This document shows positions 1 through 8,327 of a stretch of DNA of 64,000 bases, piece after piece. Position 1 is the first letter of the stretch. Each line of letters starts with the position of its first letter. The notes under the pieces were generated by a model. That model was not told the origin of the DNA and made no database searches. It saw only the letters and a program-made list of their open reading frames with translations. The DNA is from [Mycobacterium] stephanolepidis. GTDB taxonomy: Bacteria > Actinomycetota > Actinomycetes > Mycobacteriales > Mycobacteriaceae. A program made the position numbers and the translations under genes. The stretch covers positions 868,001-932,000 of the forward strand of contig NZ_AP018165.1 in NCBI RefSeq assembly GCF_002356335.1. Reading direction: 5' to 3'.

Positions 1-591
1 GGCCCGCTGGCAACGGTACTGCGCCCGGATGAACACGATGGACGCGAGGCCTCGTGTGGGCGGCCGGTCCTGTTTGTCGAGACGCGTGTTGTGGACGAGA
101 ACGGCGACGATGTCGAGGCGGGTGTCGTCGGCGAGGTGGTGTACCGGTCGCCGCAGTTGTGCCTGGGATACTGGAAAAACGCCGAAGCGACAGCAGAAGC
201 CTTCCGGGACGGCTGGTTTCATTCCGGCGACTTGGTCACCCGCGACACTGACGGATACCTGAAGGTGGTGGACCGCATCAGAGATGTCATCAACACCGGG
301 GGGGTGCTGGTGGCATCGCGAGAGGTTGAGGACGCGGTCTACACCAATCCCGCCGTCGCCGAAGTCGCCGTGATCGGCACCCCGGATGAGCGCTGGATCG
401 AGGCGGTCACCGCAGTTGTGGTCGTCAAGTACGGCGCGGTTAGGCCGAGTGCGGAGGAATTGATCGCACATGTCAAGGGCCGCATCGCGCCGTTCAAGGT
501 GCCTAAGCATGTGCGGTTTGTCGCACAGCTGCCCCGGAATCAGAGTGGGAAGCTCCTCAAGCGAGAGTTGCGTAAGGTACCAGCGCAGTGA
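1..591 (+). CDS. Acyl-CoA synthetase (AMP-binding), C-terminal part, cut by the window edge
   Basis: The frame is open from base 1, so the N-terminal two thirds lie outside the window; 196 residues remain. They contain the end of the adenylation domain (FHSGDL near residue 73, then VDRIRDVINTGG with the hinge Asp and Arg) and the mobile C-terminal lid, closing with PRNQSGKLLKREL, which carries the acyl-adenylate catalytic Lys. ANL enzymes with this architecture activate fatty or aromatic acids to CoA thioesters using ATP. The acid used here cannot be read. The 3' end overlaps the convergent SMP-30-like gene by about 35 bases. A second ligase lies 1.2 kb downstream, so this edge is probably a lipid or aromatic acid catabolic locus (inference). 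Confidence 0.9.
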   Translation, partial: GPLATVLRPDEHDGREASCGRPVLFVETRVVDENGDDVEAGVVGEVVYRSPQLCLGYWKNAEATAEAFRDGWFHSGDLVTRDTDGYLKVVDRIRDVINTGGVLVASREVEDAVYTNPAVAEVAVIGTPDERWIEAVTAVVVVKYGAVRPSAEELIAHVKGRIAPFKVPKHVRFVAQLPRNQSGKLLKRELRKVPAQ

Positions 592-1627
592 GGTGCGCGA
601 GATCGAAGACGGCAAGCGCGGATTCATTGAGGCTGCTGAGGTAGACGCGTCCCGCTTGCTCACAGACGCCGGTGACCAGCGCGTACTCTTCTCCTGAGGT
701 CTGCAGATCAAAATGTATGCAGCCCAGGCCGTCTACCGCCAGCACCCAGAGCGTGCGCGCGGGCTGCGGCTGCAGCCTCGCCGGGAGCGCATAAGCGATT
801 TGACGGAGCAGTCCATGTTTGGGTAGCAGCGCGTCGAGCGCAGCGTTGCGTGGTATAGACAGCGCCACCCAGAACAACCCGTCAGAGCCGATCGACAGAT
901 TGTCGGGAATCCCGGGCAGATTGTCGATCAACGGCTCGGCGGATCCGGCCCGAGGTCCGGCTAGCCAGTATCGGGTCAGCCGATACTCGAAAGTCTCTGC
1001 GACCACTAGGTAAGACTTGTCGGCGGCAAGGGCGAGCCCATTGGCAAAGGCGAGGCCGTCAAGCAGAACCTCGACGATTCCGTTCGGGGACAACCGGAGC
1101 AGGCGGCCGGTGCACGAATGCTCGAGCACGTCGGCCATGTTGTGTTCGAATCCGAACCGCTGTGATGAGTCGGTGAAGTAGATAGTCCCGTCCGGGGCCG
1201 CCGCGGCGTTGCTGCAGAAGCGCATGGGAACTCCATCGACCTCGTGAACCAGTGTCGACAGTGTCCCAGAGGTGATATCGACGGCCAGCAGACCGCGAAA
1301 CGGATCGCACACCAGCAGGCGTCCGTCGTGGGACCACTCCAAGCCAAGGGGGCGTCCATCGGTGATTGTCAGGACATCGCACTGGCCCTCGGGGGAGATA
1401 CGGACTACGCGGCCATCCTCCAGGCCGGTGTAGAGGGACCCCTCGGTGTCAACGATGACGTCCTCGGGGCCGACGCCGGGCAGCTCGATCCGGGATACCG
1501 GGCCCATCGCGTGTGTTCCCATGGCGCGGCCTGCCCGGGCGGGGGCTGGATGTGGTTTCCACCTTCGCGGGCTGATCTCTGGTTTCCCGGACACCCGGCT
1601 CAGCGCTGAAATCAAAGGGTTGGACAT
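557..1627 (-). CDS. SMP-30/gluconolactonase/strictosidine synthase-like beta-propeller protein
   Basis: A protein of about 356 residues with repeated blades typical of the SMP-30 / strictosidine synthase superfamily, such as FCSNAAAAPDGTIYFTDSS and GLAFANGLALAADKSYLVVAE, and a late IPDNLSIGSDGLFWVAL segment. Family members bind a divalent metal in the propeller and often hydrolyse lactones or esters; the substrate here is unknown. The start at 1627 (MSNPLISAL) is preferred over the in-frame ATG at 1660 because GGGAG lies just upstream. No clear signal peptide is seen. It converges on the truncated ligase and diverges from the complete ligase at 1825. Lactone hydrolysis beside CoA ligases would suit a ring-opening catabolic route, which is inference. 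Confidence 0.75.
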   Translation of the reverse strand: MSNPLISALSRVSGKPEISPRRWKPHPAPARAGRAMGTHAMGPVSRIELPGVGPEDVIVDTEGSLYTGLEDGRVVRISPEGQCDVLTITDGRPLGLEWSHDGRLLVCDPFRGLLAVDITSGTLSTLVHEVDGVPMRFCSNAAAAPDGTIYFTDSSQRFGFEHNMADVLEHSCTGRLLRLSPNGIVEVLLDGLAFANGLALAADKSYLVVAETFEYRLTRYWLAGPRAGSAEPLIDNLPGIPDNLSIGSDGLFWVALSIPRNAALDALLPKHGLLRQIAYALPARLQPQPARTLWVLAVDGLGCIHFDLQTSGEEYALVTGVCEQAGRVYLSSLNESALAVFDLAHLTALVPYATLA

Positions 1628-1771
1628 CGCACTCCCAAGGCCGGGGCCATCGTACGCCAAAAATTAGCATAAAGATAGCAGAGGCGATTGACATGGTCTA
1701 CCTGCGATATACGAGGTCGATGGTTGTTCAGTTCTGAGGATCTATTGGCCAGGCGCGCTCAATGAGATACT

Positions 1772-1792
1772 TTGTTATCTACAAGATAATAA
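1772..1792. promoter_or_regulatory. Candidate operator: 21-bp near-perfect inverted repeat upstream of the acyl-CoA ligase
   Basis: Arms TTGTTATCT and AGATAATAA flank a 3-base centre (ACA). The inner 15 bases, TTATCTACAAGATAA, are perfectly symmetrical, and one mismatch occurs in the outer part. The repeat is AT-rich in a GC-rich region and lies 33 to 53 bases before the ligase start, where a promoter would be expected. It probably binds a dimeric regulator. The TetR protein encoded at 3547 is one candidate, but its presumed site at 4242 has a different sequence. Confidence 0.45.
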
Positions 1793-1824
1793 GCTGTGAC
1801 ACGACATGAAAGCTGGCGACACCG

Positions 1825-3498
1825 ATGAGGCACCAACGTGGCAGCGCCGAGAGTTCGAGCGGAAAGAAACACAGATCCATTGACAGCGCTCTCACCGACC
1901 TGCTGCTAGAGCTGCGTGCGTTCCGCGCCTTGGCGCGCGCGGGAGTCCTGAGCCTGGACCGTGTCAGCCGATTGCGGGCAGTGGCGCTCGCACTGGGTGA
2001 CTTCGGACCGGTCGGTGCGGCGCCACGTGTGGCGGCCATCAAACACGGTGGGTCGCTTGCCCTTGTCGACGATGGCGGCACGCTGACCTTTGATGAGCTC
2101 GAAGACAATGTCAATAGGTTGACCAACGCGTTCCGGTCCAAGGGATACGGGCCGGATACCCGCCTGGCGATCCTCTGCCGAAATCATCGGTGGCCGCTAA
2201 TCGCCGCCTTTGCGGCTTCGCGTGCGGGCATGACGACGATCTGGCTCAACACCCGCTTCTCGGCTCCGCAGGCCGCAGAGGTGGCTGCACGTGAGGGTGT
2301 GGACGTGTTGATCTGCGACGCGGACCTGGCCGAAGTTGCCGATGGAATCGCTGCGCCCCAAGGAAAATTCAGGTCAGCAGTAGATGACCCGGCCTTCGAC
2401 GAGCTGGCCGCGATGGTCGCGGGGGCTGACCCTGCTTCCCCGCCGCCGCCGGAGCGACCAGGCCGGCTGGTGCAGCTCACCAGCGGCACTACCGGACTGC
2501 CGAAGGGGGCTCCGCGCCCCGATCCTCGCTCGCTGACGATTCCGGGCGGACTGCTCGAGAGGCTCCCGATGCGGGCGCGCGAGGCAACCGTGGTGGCGCC
2601 GCCCATCTTTCATGGCACCGGACTGGTAATCGCATTGCTTTCCATCAGTCTGGGTTCGACACTTGTGCTACGCCGCCAGTTCGATCCGGCGCAGGTTCTT
2701 CGTGACGTTGCGGACTACCGCGCCACCACGGTCTGCGTTGTCCCCGTGATGCTGCGCCGCCTCGTCGAAGTGAATGATGAAGAGGTTGCACGCCATGATC
2801 TTTCGTCGCTGCGGATCATCTTCAGTGCGGGCTCTCAGCTGGCGCCGACGGTGTACCAAGCCGCAACGCGGCGGTTCGGTGACGTCGTGCACAACCTGTA
2901 TGGCTCCACCGAGGTGTCCATCACCTCGATCGCCACAGCGGAAGATCTACGTGCTGAACCGAATACGGTTGGACGGCCTGCGCTGGGGGTACGGATACGG
3001 ATCCTGGATGATGCCGGTCGAGAGCTTCCGGCCGGGCAGGTCGGTCGTATTTTCGTGGCAAGTACGGCGCCGTTCGAGGGCTACACGGGTGGCGGCGGAA
3101 AACAGATCATCGACGGATTCCTCTCATCGGGAGATCTGGGCCATCTCGATCGGTCGGGCCGCTTGTATATCGACGGACGCGACGACGACATGATCATCTC
3201 GGGCGGTGAGAACGTCTTCCCGCGTGAGGTTGAGGATCTGCTGCTCACCCACAACGCTATTGACGATGTGGCAGTGATCGGCGTCGAGGACGACGAATTC
3301 GGCCAGCGGCTCAGGGCTTTCGTGGTTCCCGTAACGAACCAGTCGATCGATGCCACCGCTGTGCAGGAGTTCGTCAAGGACAACCTGGCCCGCTACAAGG
3401 CGCCGCGGGACGTCATCTTTGTCGATGAGCTGCCGCGCAATGCCATGGGCAAAGTGCTCAAACGTGAGCTGGCCGCCCTGGGGACAGACGCGGTGTGA
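1825..3498 (+). CDS. Fatty-acid-CoA ligase (FadD-type acyl-CoA synthetase)
   Basis: A complete 557-residue ANL-family ligase. The phosphate-binding loop LTSGTTGLPKG sits near residues 218-228, the A5 motif NLYGSTE near 356, GDLGHLDRSGRLYIDGRDDD from about 435, and the lid motif PRNAMGKVLKREL with the catalytic Lys near 542. The enzyme should form an acyl-adenylate and transfer it to CoA in the cytoplasm. The N-terminal region of about 70 residues before the TLTFDELEDN segment resembles longer mycobacterial FadD proteins, but I cannot assign a number. No strong Shine-Dalgarno precedes the ATG, so the start could lie slightly downstream. A TetR gene follows after 48 bases in the same direction, suggesting a shared transcript. 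Confidence 0.88.
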   Translation: MRHQRGSAESSSGKKHRSIDSALTDLLLELRAFRALARAGVLSLDRVSRLRAVALALGDFGPVGAAPRVAAIKHGGSLALVDDGGTLTFDELEDNVNRLTNAFRSKGYGPDTRLAILCRNHRWPLIAAFAASRAGMTTIWLNTRFSAPQAAEVAAREGVDVLICDADLAEVADGIAAPQGKFRSAVDDPAFDELAAMVAGADPASPPPPERPGRLVQLTSGTTGLPKGAPRPDPRSLTIPGGLLERLPMRAREATVVAPPIFHGTGLVIALLSISLGSTLVLRRQFDPAQVLRDVADYRATTVCVVPVMLRRLVEVNDEEVARHDLSSLRIIFSAGSQLAPTVYQAATRRFGDVVHNLYGSTEVSITSIATAEDLRAEPNTVGRPALGVRIRILDDAGRELPAGQVGRIFVASTAPFEGYTGGGGKQIIDGFLSSGDLGHLDRSGRLYIDGRDDDMIISGGENVFPREVEDLLLTHNAIDDVAVIGVEDDEFGQRLRAFVVPVTNQSIDATAVQEFVKDNLARYKAPRDVIFVDELPRNAMGKVLKRELAALGTDAV

Positions 3499-3546
3499 TT
3501 CGGCACCAGGACGTCGAGTCTTGGTTGTCTGGAACAATCTGCCCGT

Positions 3547-4182
3547 ATGGACACACCCACGGTCTGGCGCGGCAGCACGATGCGCGACCGGGCCTTCGAT
3601 CGACGCGAGCGACTCGTCGAGGCCGGCTACGAGTTGGTGGGCACCGAGGGTGCTGCTGCGGTGACGGTGCGCGCGGTATGTCGTGGGGCCGGGCTGAGCC
3701 GGAACTATTTCTACGAGAGTTTTTCCAGCAGGGAGGAACTTCTGCGGGCGGTGGGTGACCGGGTCTACGACGAGATGCGGGCCTTCGTCGAATCTGCTCC
3801 GCAGAGCGGCACGGCTTCTGACCGGCTGCGTGCGGTGTTCGAGGCCGGCGCCACGTATCTCGAGGAGGATGCGCGCCGCGTGCGGATCATCTTGCGCGAG
3901 TTCGTGTCTGACGAGACGCTGCGCGAGCATGCCAATCAGATGGTGCCGCTGTTCTTCGCCGCGGTTTCGGGGAGTTTCGCCGAGAGCATCAATCGGTTGC
4001 CGATCGATGCGACGCGGCCAGCGACTTTCGCCATCGGCGCGGTCCAGATCTATGGAGCGGTGAGCGCGACATATCTCGGCTGGCTTGAGGGTCGCCTTGC
4101 CGTCACGCGCGACGAGGTCGCGGCGGAATGTGCGGAGTTGGTGCTCTCCGTGCTCGATGTGCGGCGCCGCCACTCGTCCTGA
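3547..4182 (+). CDS. TetR-family transcriptional regulator
   Basis: 211 residues. The N-terminal helix-turn-helix is clear: RRERLVEAGYELVGTEG, then VTVRAVCRGAGLSRNYFYES, ending in the FSSREELLRAV segment usual for TetR domains. The remainder is a helical ligand-binding domain with no recognisable ligand. ATG 3547 is used; an internal ATG at 3583 (MRDRAF) is the alternative. Its stop lies 60 bases before a perfect 32-bp palindrome that separates it from the flavoprotein operon beginning at 4318. This protein is therefore the likely repressor of that operon (inference). It may also control the upstream ligase gene. Confidence 0.88.
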   Translation: MDTPTVWRGSTMRDRAFDRRERLVEAGYELVGTEGAAAVTVRAVCRGAGLSRNYFYESFSSREELLRAVGDRVYDEMRAFVESAPQSGTASDRLRAVFEAGATYLEEDARRVRIILREFVSDETLREHANQMVPLFFAAVSGSFAESINRLPIDATRPATFAIGAVQIYGAVSATYLGWLEGRLAVTRDEVAAECAELVLSVLDVRRRHSS

Positions 4183-4241
4183 CCTGGCCCTGCGTATCTG
4201 CGCTGCGAACCTACTTGACATCGGAGGGCTAGCGATCCACC

Positions 4242-4273
4242 ATATTATTAAGACCATATGGTCTTAATAATAT
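4242..4273. promoter_or_regulatory. Perfect 32-bp palindrome, probable TetR operator of the flavoprotein operon
   Basis: The left arm ATATTATTAAGACCAT (4242-4257) is followed directly by its exact reverse complement ATGGTCTTAATAATAT (4258-4273), with no spacer and no mismatch. A TTGACA hexamer at 4215-4220 lies upstream, and TATTAT and TAATAT hexamers lie within the repeat, so a bound dimer or pair of dimers would cover the promoter. The ATG at the centre (4258) opens a longer reading frame into the next gene but is unlikely to be the translation start, because a better ribosome site precedes GTG 4318. Confidence 0.75.
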
Positions 4274-4317
4274 TTCTCGGCAGGGCAATGCCGCCGTGCC
4301 GGAAAGGACTCGCAACG

Positions 4318-6027
4318 GTGCGAATGAAATCCACATCTGTCGAATGCCGCGGCGCGGCCGACGGGCGGAACCGAGTAGCGATTTTCGGTGGCGGCCCGGG
4401 GGGTCTGTCTGCGGCACTTGAGCTCGCAGAACGTGGCTTCGACGTTGACCTGTACGAGAAGCATGACTACCTCGGCGGGAAGGCTCGCAGCGAGACCTTT
4501 CGGGGAACAGGTGCCGACGGCCGCAAGGACCTGCCTCTGGAGAGCGGCCCCCATGTCTATTGGGGCACGTATCAGCACTGGAACGACACATTGTCGCGGG
4601 TGCCGAGGGGGGAGGGGGACGGATCGGTCCTGGACAACCTCGTCAATTCGAACACGACCCTGATCTCGACGTTGGCCGGAAACGGACGCTTGTTCTCCCG
4701 GAGCCGGCTCGAGGCCATAAGCCAAATCTGGTCCTGGAAGCTGATTCCGGAGATGCCGCGGCTGGCGCTGAAGCTCGTCGCGTTGGCGACCTCGGGTCTG
4801 CTCCGTCAGTACGACCAGTTCGAGAACGTGACGTTGACCCAGTACACCGGCCCAGTGTCTGACAAAGGGTTTGAGCTGCTGGCCGTACTCGTCGGTCAGG
4901 TTAAGGTCGCCCCTGATCTGGTCAGCGCCAGAGAGACGGCCAGGAACATTCAGATCTTTTCGGGCTACTGCGGCACGAAAGGGCTCGGGCGGGGTGCGCG
5001 GCATCTGACCGCAATCACTCGGGGCCCGGCCGATGAGGCGGTGTACGCGCCATTCGGAGGGCACCTGGAGAAACTCGGCGTCCGCATTCACACCGGCACT
5101 GAGCTTCTGAAACTGAATGCCGACGGCGGCGTCGTATCCGGGGCGCTCGTCAAGGATCGTGCCGGTGACACCCAAGCCGTCACCGCGGATTGGTATGTCC
5201 TCGCCGTTCCGCAGAATGTCGCTCCGAAGGTGTTGAGCGCGGAGCTGGTCGAAGACGATCCACAACTGGCCCGGCTGGACCAGATGGGTGAGCAGTGGCT
5301 GGGGGCTGTGAACCTGTTCCTCAAGGGGCCCCGGATGCCCAATGGGGGAACCCTGGGTCCGTGGCAGATCGTCGCCATCGACTACGGCGCGGCCGTCCCG
5401 GGTTTCAGCGAGCAATACGGCGATGGCACGCCGATGCAGTGGATGTCCATTGACCTGCAGACCTGGGACTATCCCGGTCTGTTGTACGGAAAGACGGCCA
5501 AGGAATGCAGTGAGCAGGAATTTCTGGATGAAATCCTTGCGCATTTGGCGAAGTTCATGCCGAGCTCGTGGGGCACGCTCGACCGCGCGAACATCATTCG
5601 GTGGGGCACAAGCCCGCTCGTGCGTTTCCCGGCGGGACAGCCTGTCACCAACGACGAACCGCTGTTCGGCGCGGAGGTGGGCACCTGGGCCGGACAGCCG
5701 CGCGCGGTCACCGGTATCGACAACCTCTTCATCGCGGCGACTTATGCGCGCACCAGCGGGGGCATTGATGCCATGGACTGCGCGTGCGAGGCCGCGCGCC
5801 GATCGGTGGCCGCGATCATGCAGAGAACAGGAACGGCGGGCGAGGAGCCGTTCGTGGACACCTATGAGGCGAAGGGGATTCTCAAGCGGCTCTGGGACTA
5901 CGACGATCGTCGCTATCTCAAGGGATTGCCGAATCGGTTTGATCTGATCCGGCCGTTCCGGGACAGGCCGCATCGTGTCCTGTCCAGCTACCCGCGCGAC
6001 ATCGCCAATTGGCCCGACTCGATCTGA
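4318..6027 (+). CDS. FAD-dependent oxidoreductase, CrtI / amine-oxidase fold
   Basis: 569 residues from GTG 4318, chosen because GGAAAGGA (4301-4308) lies 9 bases upstream; an in-frame ATG at 4258 lies inside the operator palindrome. The Rossmann motif VAIFGGGPGGLSAALELAER (from about residue 21) and the following YEKHDYLGGKARS are typical of phytoene-desaturase and hydroxysqualene-dehydroxylase-like flavoproteins. The C terminus has the second FAD contact NLFIAATYARTSGGIDAMDC. The substrate is probably a hydrophobic polyene or lipid, but that is inference. No carotenoid synthase (CrtB) or geranylgeranyl synthase is nearby. It is first in a three-gene operon with an EthD protein and a membrane protein. 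Confidence 0.82.
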   Translation: MRMKSTSVECRGAADGRNRVAIFGGGPGGLSAALELAERGFDVDLYEKHDYLGGKARSETFRGTGADGRKDLPLESGPHVYWGTYQHWNDTLSRVPRGEGDGSVLDNLVNSNTTLISTLAGNGRLFSRSRLEAISQIWSWKLIPEMPRLALKLVALATSGLLRQYDQFENVTLTQYTGPVSDKGFELLAVLVGQVKVAPDLVSARETARNIQIFSGYCGTKGLGRGARHLTAITRGPADEAVYAPFGGHLEKLGVRIHTGTELLKLNADGGVVSGALVKDRAGDTQAVTADWYVLAVPQNVAPKVLSAELVEDDPQLARLDQMGEQWLGAVNLFLKGPRMPNGGTLGPWQIVAIDYGAAVPGFSEQYGDGTPMQWMSIDLQTWDYPGLLYGKTAKECSEQEFLDEILAHLAKFMPSSWGTLDRANIIRWGTSPLVRFPAGQPVTNDEPLFGAEVGTWAGQPRAVTGIDNLFIAATYARTSGGIDAMDCACEAARRSVAAIMQRTGTAGEEPFVDTYEAKGILKRLWDYDDRRYLKGLPNRFDLIRPFRDRPHRVLSSYPRDIANWPDSI

Positions 6028-6058
6028 CCCGGCGACCGGGGCCGCATAGGAGGAACCC

Positions 6059-6373
6059 TTGTACCGTCTCAGTGTCTTATACGGACAGCCGTTGGACTCC
6101 AACCACTTTCGCTCCTACTACACAGACGTGCATCTGCCTCTCGTCATGAAGCTGCCCGGAATTCGCGGCATCCGGTATGCCCTTGATATCGCCGCGCTCG
6201 ACGGCGAAGCGCCGCACTTCGCGATCTTCGAAGCTGATTTCGACACCGAGGATGCGATGACGGCAGCACTCACATCGTCAGCGGGTCACGTGGTGGCGCA
6301 GGATGTTTCAAACTATGCGAGCGGCTGGGCGACCATAATCCATTACCCGTTGACAGAACTTGAAGTCGAGTAG
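6059..6373 (+). CDS. EthD-family protein
   Basis: A 104-residue ferredoxin-like alpha/beta barrel protein of the EthD type: MYRLSVLYGQP, then FRSYYTDVHLPLVMKLPGIR with the conserved Y-x3-HLPL core, then HFAIFEADFDTEDAM. Translation starts at TTG 6059, supported by AGGAGGAA at 6048-6055. EthD was first described beside a P450 for ethyl tert-butyl ether breakdown; relatives act as small dimeric enzymes or accessory proteins in oxidative catabolism. It lies 31 bases after the flavoprotein and 4 bases before the membrane protein, so the three are probably co-transcribed. Confidence 0.82.
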   Translation: MYRLSVLYGQPLDSNHFRSYYTDVHLPLVMKLPGIRGIRYALDIAALDGEAPHFAIFEADFDTEDAMTAALTSSAGHVVAQDVSNYASGWATIIHYPLTELEVE

Positions 6374-6377
6374 CCCG

Positions 6378-7232
6378 ATGGACGACGACAAACTCTTCGG
6401 CGACGTTTACTCGCATATCGCGGACACCACGGTCAATCCCACTGCCCAGACGATCTTTACGGTCATCCTCGGGTGCCTCGTCGCTGCGGCGGCGGTCTAC
6501 GGCGTCGTGGAGTTTGTTCGGACGAAACGGCCGCTGGTGTTGGTGCTACTCCCCACCGCGGCGCTGATCTCCGTCTTCGAACCGATCACCGACATCGTCG
6601 GTCACCTGTACATCTTCGAGCACGGCGCCAACGTCGCCTACACCCTCGCTGGTCGCGGCATGCCGTGGTGGGTGTTGCTCGGGCACACCCTGGCATGGAC
6701 GCTCGCGGGCTGGCTCGGCTGCTACTTCGTTTCCCGCGGCTGCCGAGCGCGCACCGTTGTCGTTCTCTTTCTCGTCGGCGTGGCAGGAAACATCCTCTTG
6801 GAGCTCCCCGTGACGCAGTCGGGGTTGGAGTCCTACTTCGGCTCGCAGCCGCTCATGGCCTTCGGCACCTTCCCCATCTCATGGGCCTTCACCAATCAGG
6901 CTGGTGGAATCGTGGCCGGCGCGGCGATCGGCGCCGCCTGGCGGTGGCTCACCGGCTGGCGGATCCTCGCGATCATTCCACTCATGCCGGGTGCGGTTAT
7001 CGGCGGCATCTGGTTCTGTGCGTGGCCGGTGTTCGTCACCATGAACCGGGATTACCTGACCACCAGCCCGAGCCTCTGGATTGCCGTACCTGCCGCGCTG
7101 CTCGCGATAGCGCTCGCCTTCAGCTACGTCAACATCGCTGCCCGGGTGCTCTGCAACCTGCCAGGACCCACCGCCGCACGGGTGGCGTCGCCGGAAGGTG
7201 AGCCGGCGCCGAGTTCCCTTACCGCGCATTGA
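6378..7232 (+). CDS. Polytopic membrane protein, unknown function
   Basis: 284 residues from ATG 6378; a TTG at 6360 would overlap the EthD stop. Six or seven hydrophobic segments are visible, including IFTVILGCLVAAAAVYGVV, VLVLLPTAALISVFEPI, WVLLGHTLAWTLAGWLG, TVVVLFLVGVAGNILLELP, ILAIIPLMPGAVIGGIWF and LWIAVPAALLAIALAF. I recognise no catalytic family. Position as third gene of the operon with a lipophilic-substrate flavoprotein suggests a membrane step or transport in the same pathway (inference). Its 3' end overlaps the convergent P450 pseudogene by 14 bases. Confidence 0.7.
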   Translation: MDDDKLFGDVYSHIADTTVNPTAQTIFTVILGCLVAAAAVYGVVEFVRTKRPLVLVLLPTAALISVFEPITDIVGHLYIFEHGANVAYTLAGRGMPWWVLLGHTLAWTLAGWLGCYFVSRGCRARTVVVLFLVGVAGNILLELPVTQSGLESYFGSQPLMAFGTFPISWAFTNQAGGIVAGAAIGAAWRWLTGWRILAIIPLMPGAVIGGIWFCAWPVFVTMNRDYLTTSPSLWIAVPAALLAIALAFSYVNIAARVLCNLPGPTAARVASPEGEPAPSSLTAH

Positions 7233-8318
7233 GTGTGACGGCCAGTCCGTCTCTGGGCATGCCGAGCGTGGTCGGATCCAGTTTCCACTGGTAGTCCGGT
7301 GCGATCGCCCATTCGTAGTCGCGTAGCAGGTGGTGCATCACGATTTTGATCTCCATCTGAGCGAAATGCAGTCCGATGCATTTGTGCACGCCTGCACCGA
7401 ACGGAATCCACGCGAATCGATGAGCCTTGTCTTCGTGGCGTTCGGGTGAAAACCGTTCTGGATCAAAGCGATATGGGTCTTTCCAGACGGACGGGTTGTG
7501 ATGGACCGCTGCGGGTGTTACCAGGACGAAGGCGCCTTTCGGGACAAAGTGGCCATCAACCTCGTTGTCCCGCAGTGCTTCCCGGGCCAGCGTGGGTACG
7601 GGCGGGTTGAGCCGCAGTGACTCCCGCATGACGGGGTCGAGCTCGGTCAGCTGTTCCAGCGTGTCGTGTCCGATCTCACCGTCGAGCGCCATTGATTGCT
7701 GCCTGGCCTTCTCTTGCCATTCCCGGTGACGGGCCAGGTAGTAGGCCATGGTGGTCAGCGTCGTCGACGTATCGTGCGCGGCGAACAGCACAAAGATCAT
7801 GTGATTGACCACGTCTTCGTCGGTGAACGTGTGTCCTCCAATGCCATGTCCAGCGTGATTGCCTTGAACTCGTTGCCCAGGAGTATGTTTCCGGTCGGAA
7901 ACTGTGCAACCCGCTCGGCGATCACCGGTTACATCTCCTGCAGGTAGCCCTTGAGGTGGGTGTTCGTGAACGCCTGTTGCATGATGGCGCGGTGGTGCCG
8001 GTGCTCATCGAAGTCCATCAGCAGAATTCCCCGCCGGAACGCCACGCCGATCAGAAAATTCCATGCGGGCTCGTTGGCAAAAGACTTGTCGCGATTGACT
8101 GTAACGGCCTGTGCTCCTGCCGGTGACATCACCGAGACGAGGTTGTGGCCGAGCACCTTTGAGTAGGTGATATCGCCGAAGCGTTCCAGCTGTCTGCGGA
8201 CATTCTTGTCGCGGTCGGTCAGCATCTGGAACTGCTGCACGATGCCGGGTAGACCGGATCCGTAGATCGGCTTGAGGCCAGAATCGGCCGGTACGTAGGT
8301 CATTTGGACCTTGAACAT
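7219..8318 (-). pseudogene. Cytochrome P450 pseudogene (in-frame stop, frameshift and internal deletion)
   Basis: The N-terminal part (7929-8318) ends at an in-frame TAA after HLKGYLQEM. The same frame then continues with recognisable P450 sequence (VIAERVAQFPTGNILLGNEF, then KAITLDMAL), after which the frame changes near 7840 and the C-terminal part resumes as GHTFTDEDVVNHMIFVLF. The I-helix AAHDTS, the ExxR region (VMRESLRLNPP) and the heme loop PFGAGVHKCIG are intact. Compared with usual P450s, about 70 residues between the ITLD segment and the I helix are missing, so an internal deletion probably caused the frame change. It lies 9 bases downstream of an equally broken MpaB-like gene. Confidence 0.85.
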
Positions 8319-8327
8319 GCGTGCTCC

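Noticed and set aside
3124..4257. Minus-strand frame across the TetR gene
   Set aside because: No recognisable domain; it mirrors the TetR coding strand and ends in the palindrome by chance.
4258..4317. ATG 4258 as the start of the flavoprotein
   Set aside because: It lies at the exact centre of the palindrome, has no ribosome site, and adds residues not seen before the FAD motif; GTG 4318 has GGAAAGGA 9 bases upstream.
4264..6102. Long minus-strand frame of over 600 codons opposite the flavoprotein
   Set aside because: Its translation is Arg/Gln/His-rich with no homology, typical of an antisense shadow of a GC-rich gene; the plus strand has clear FAD motifs.
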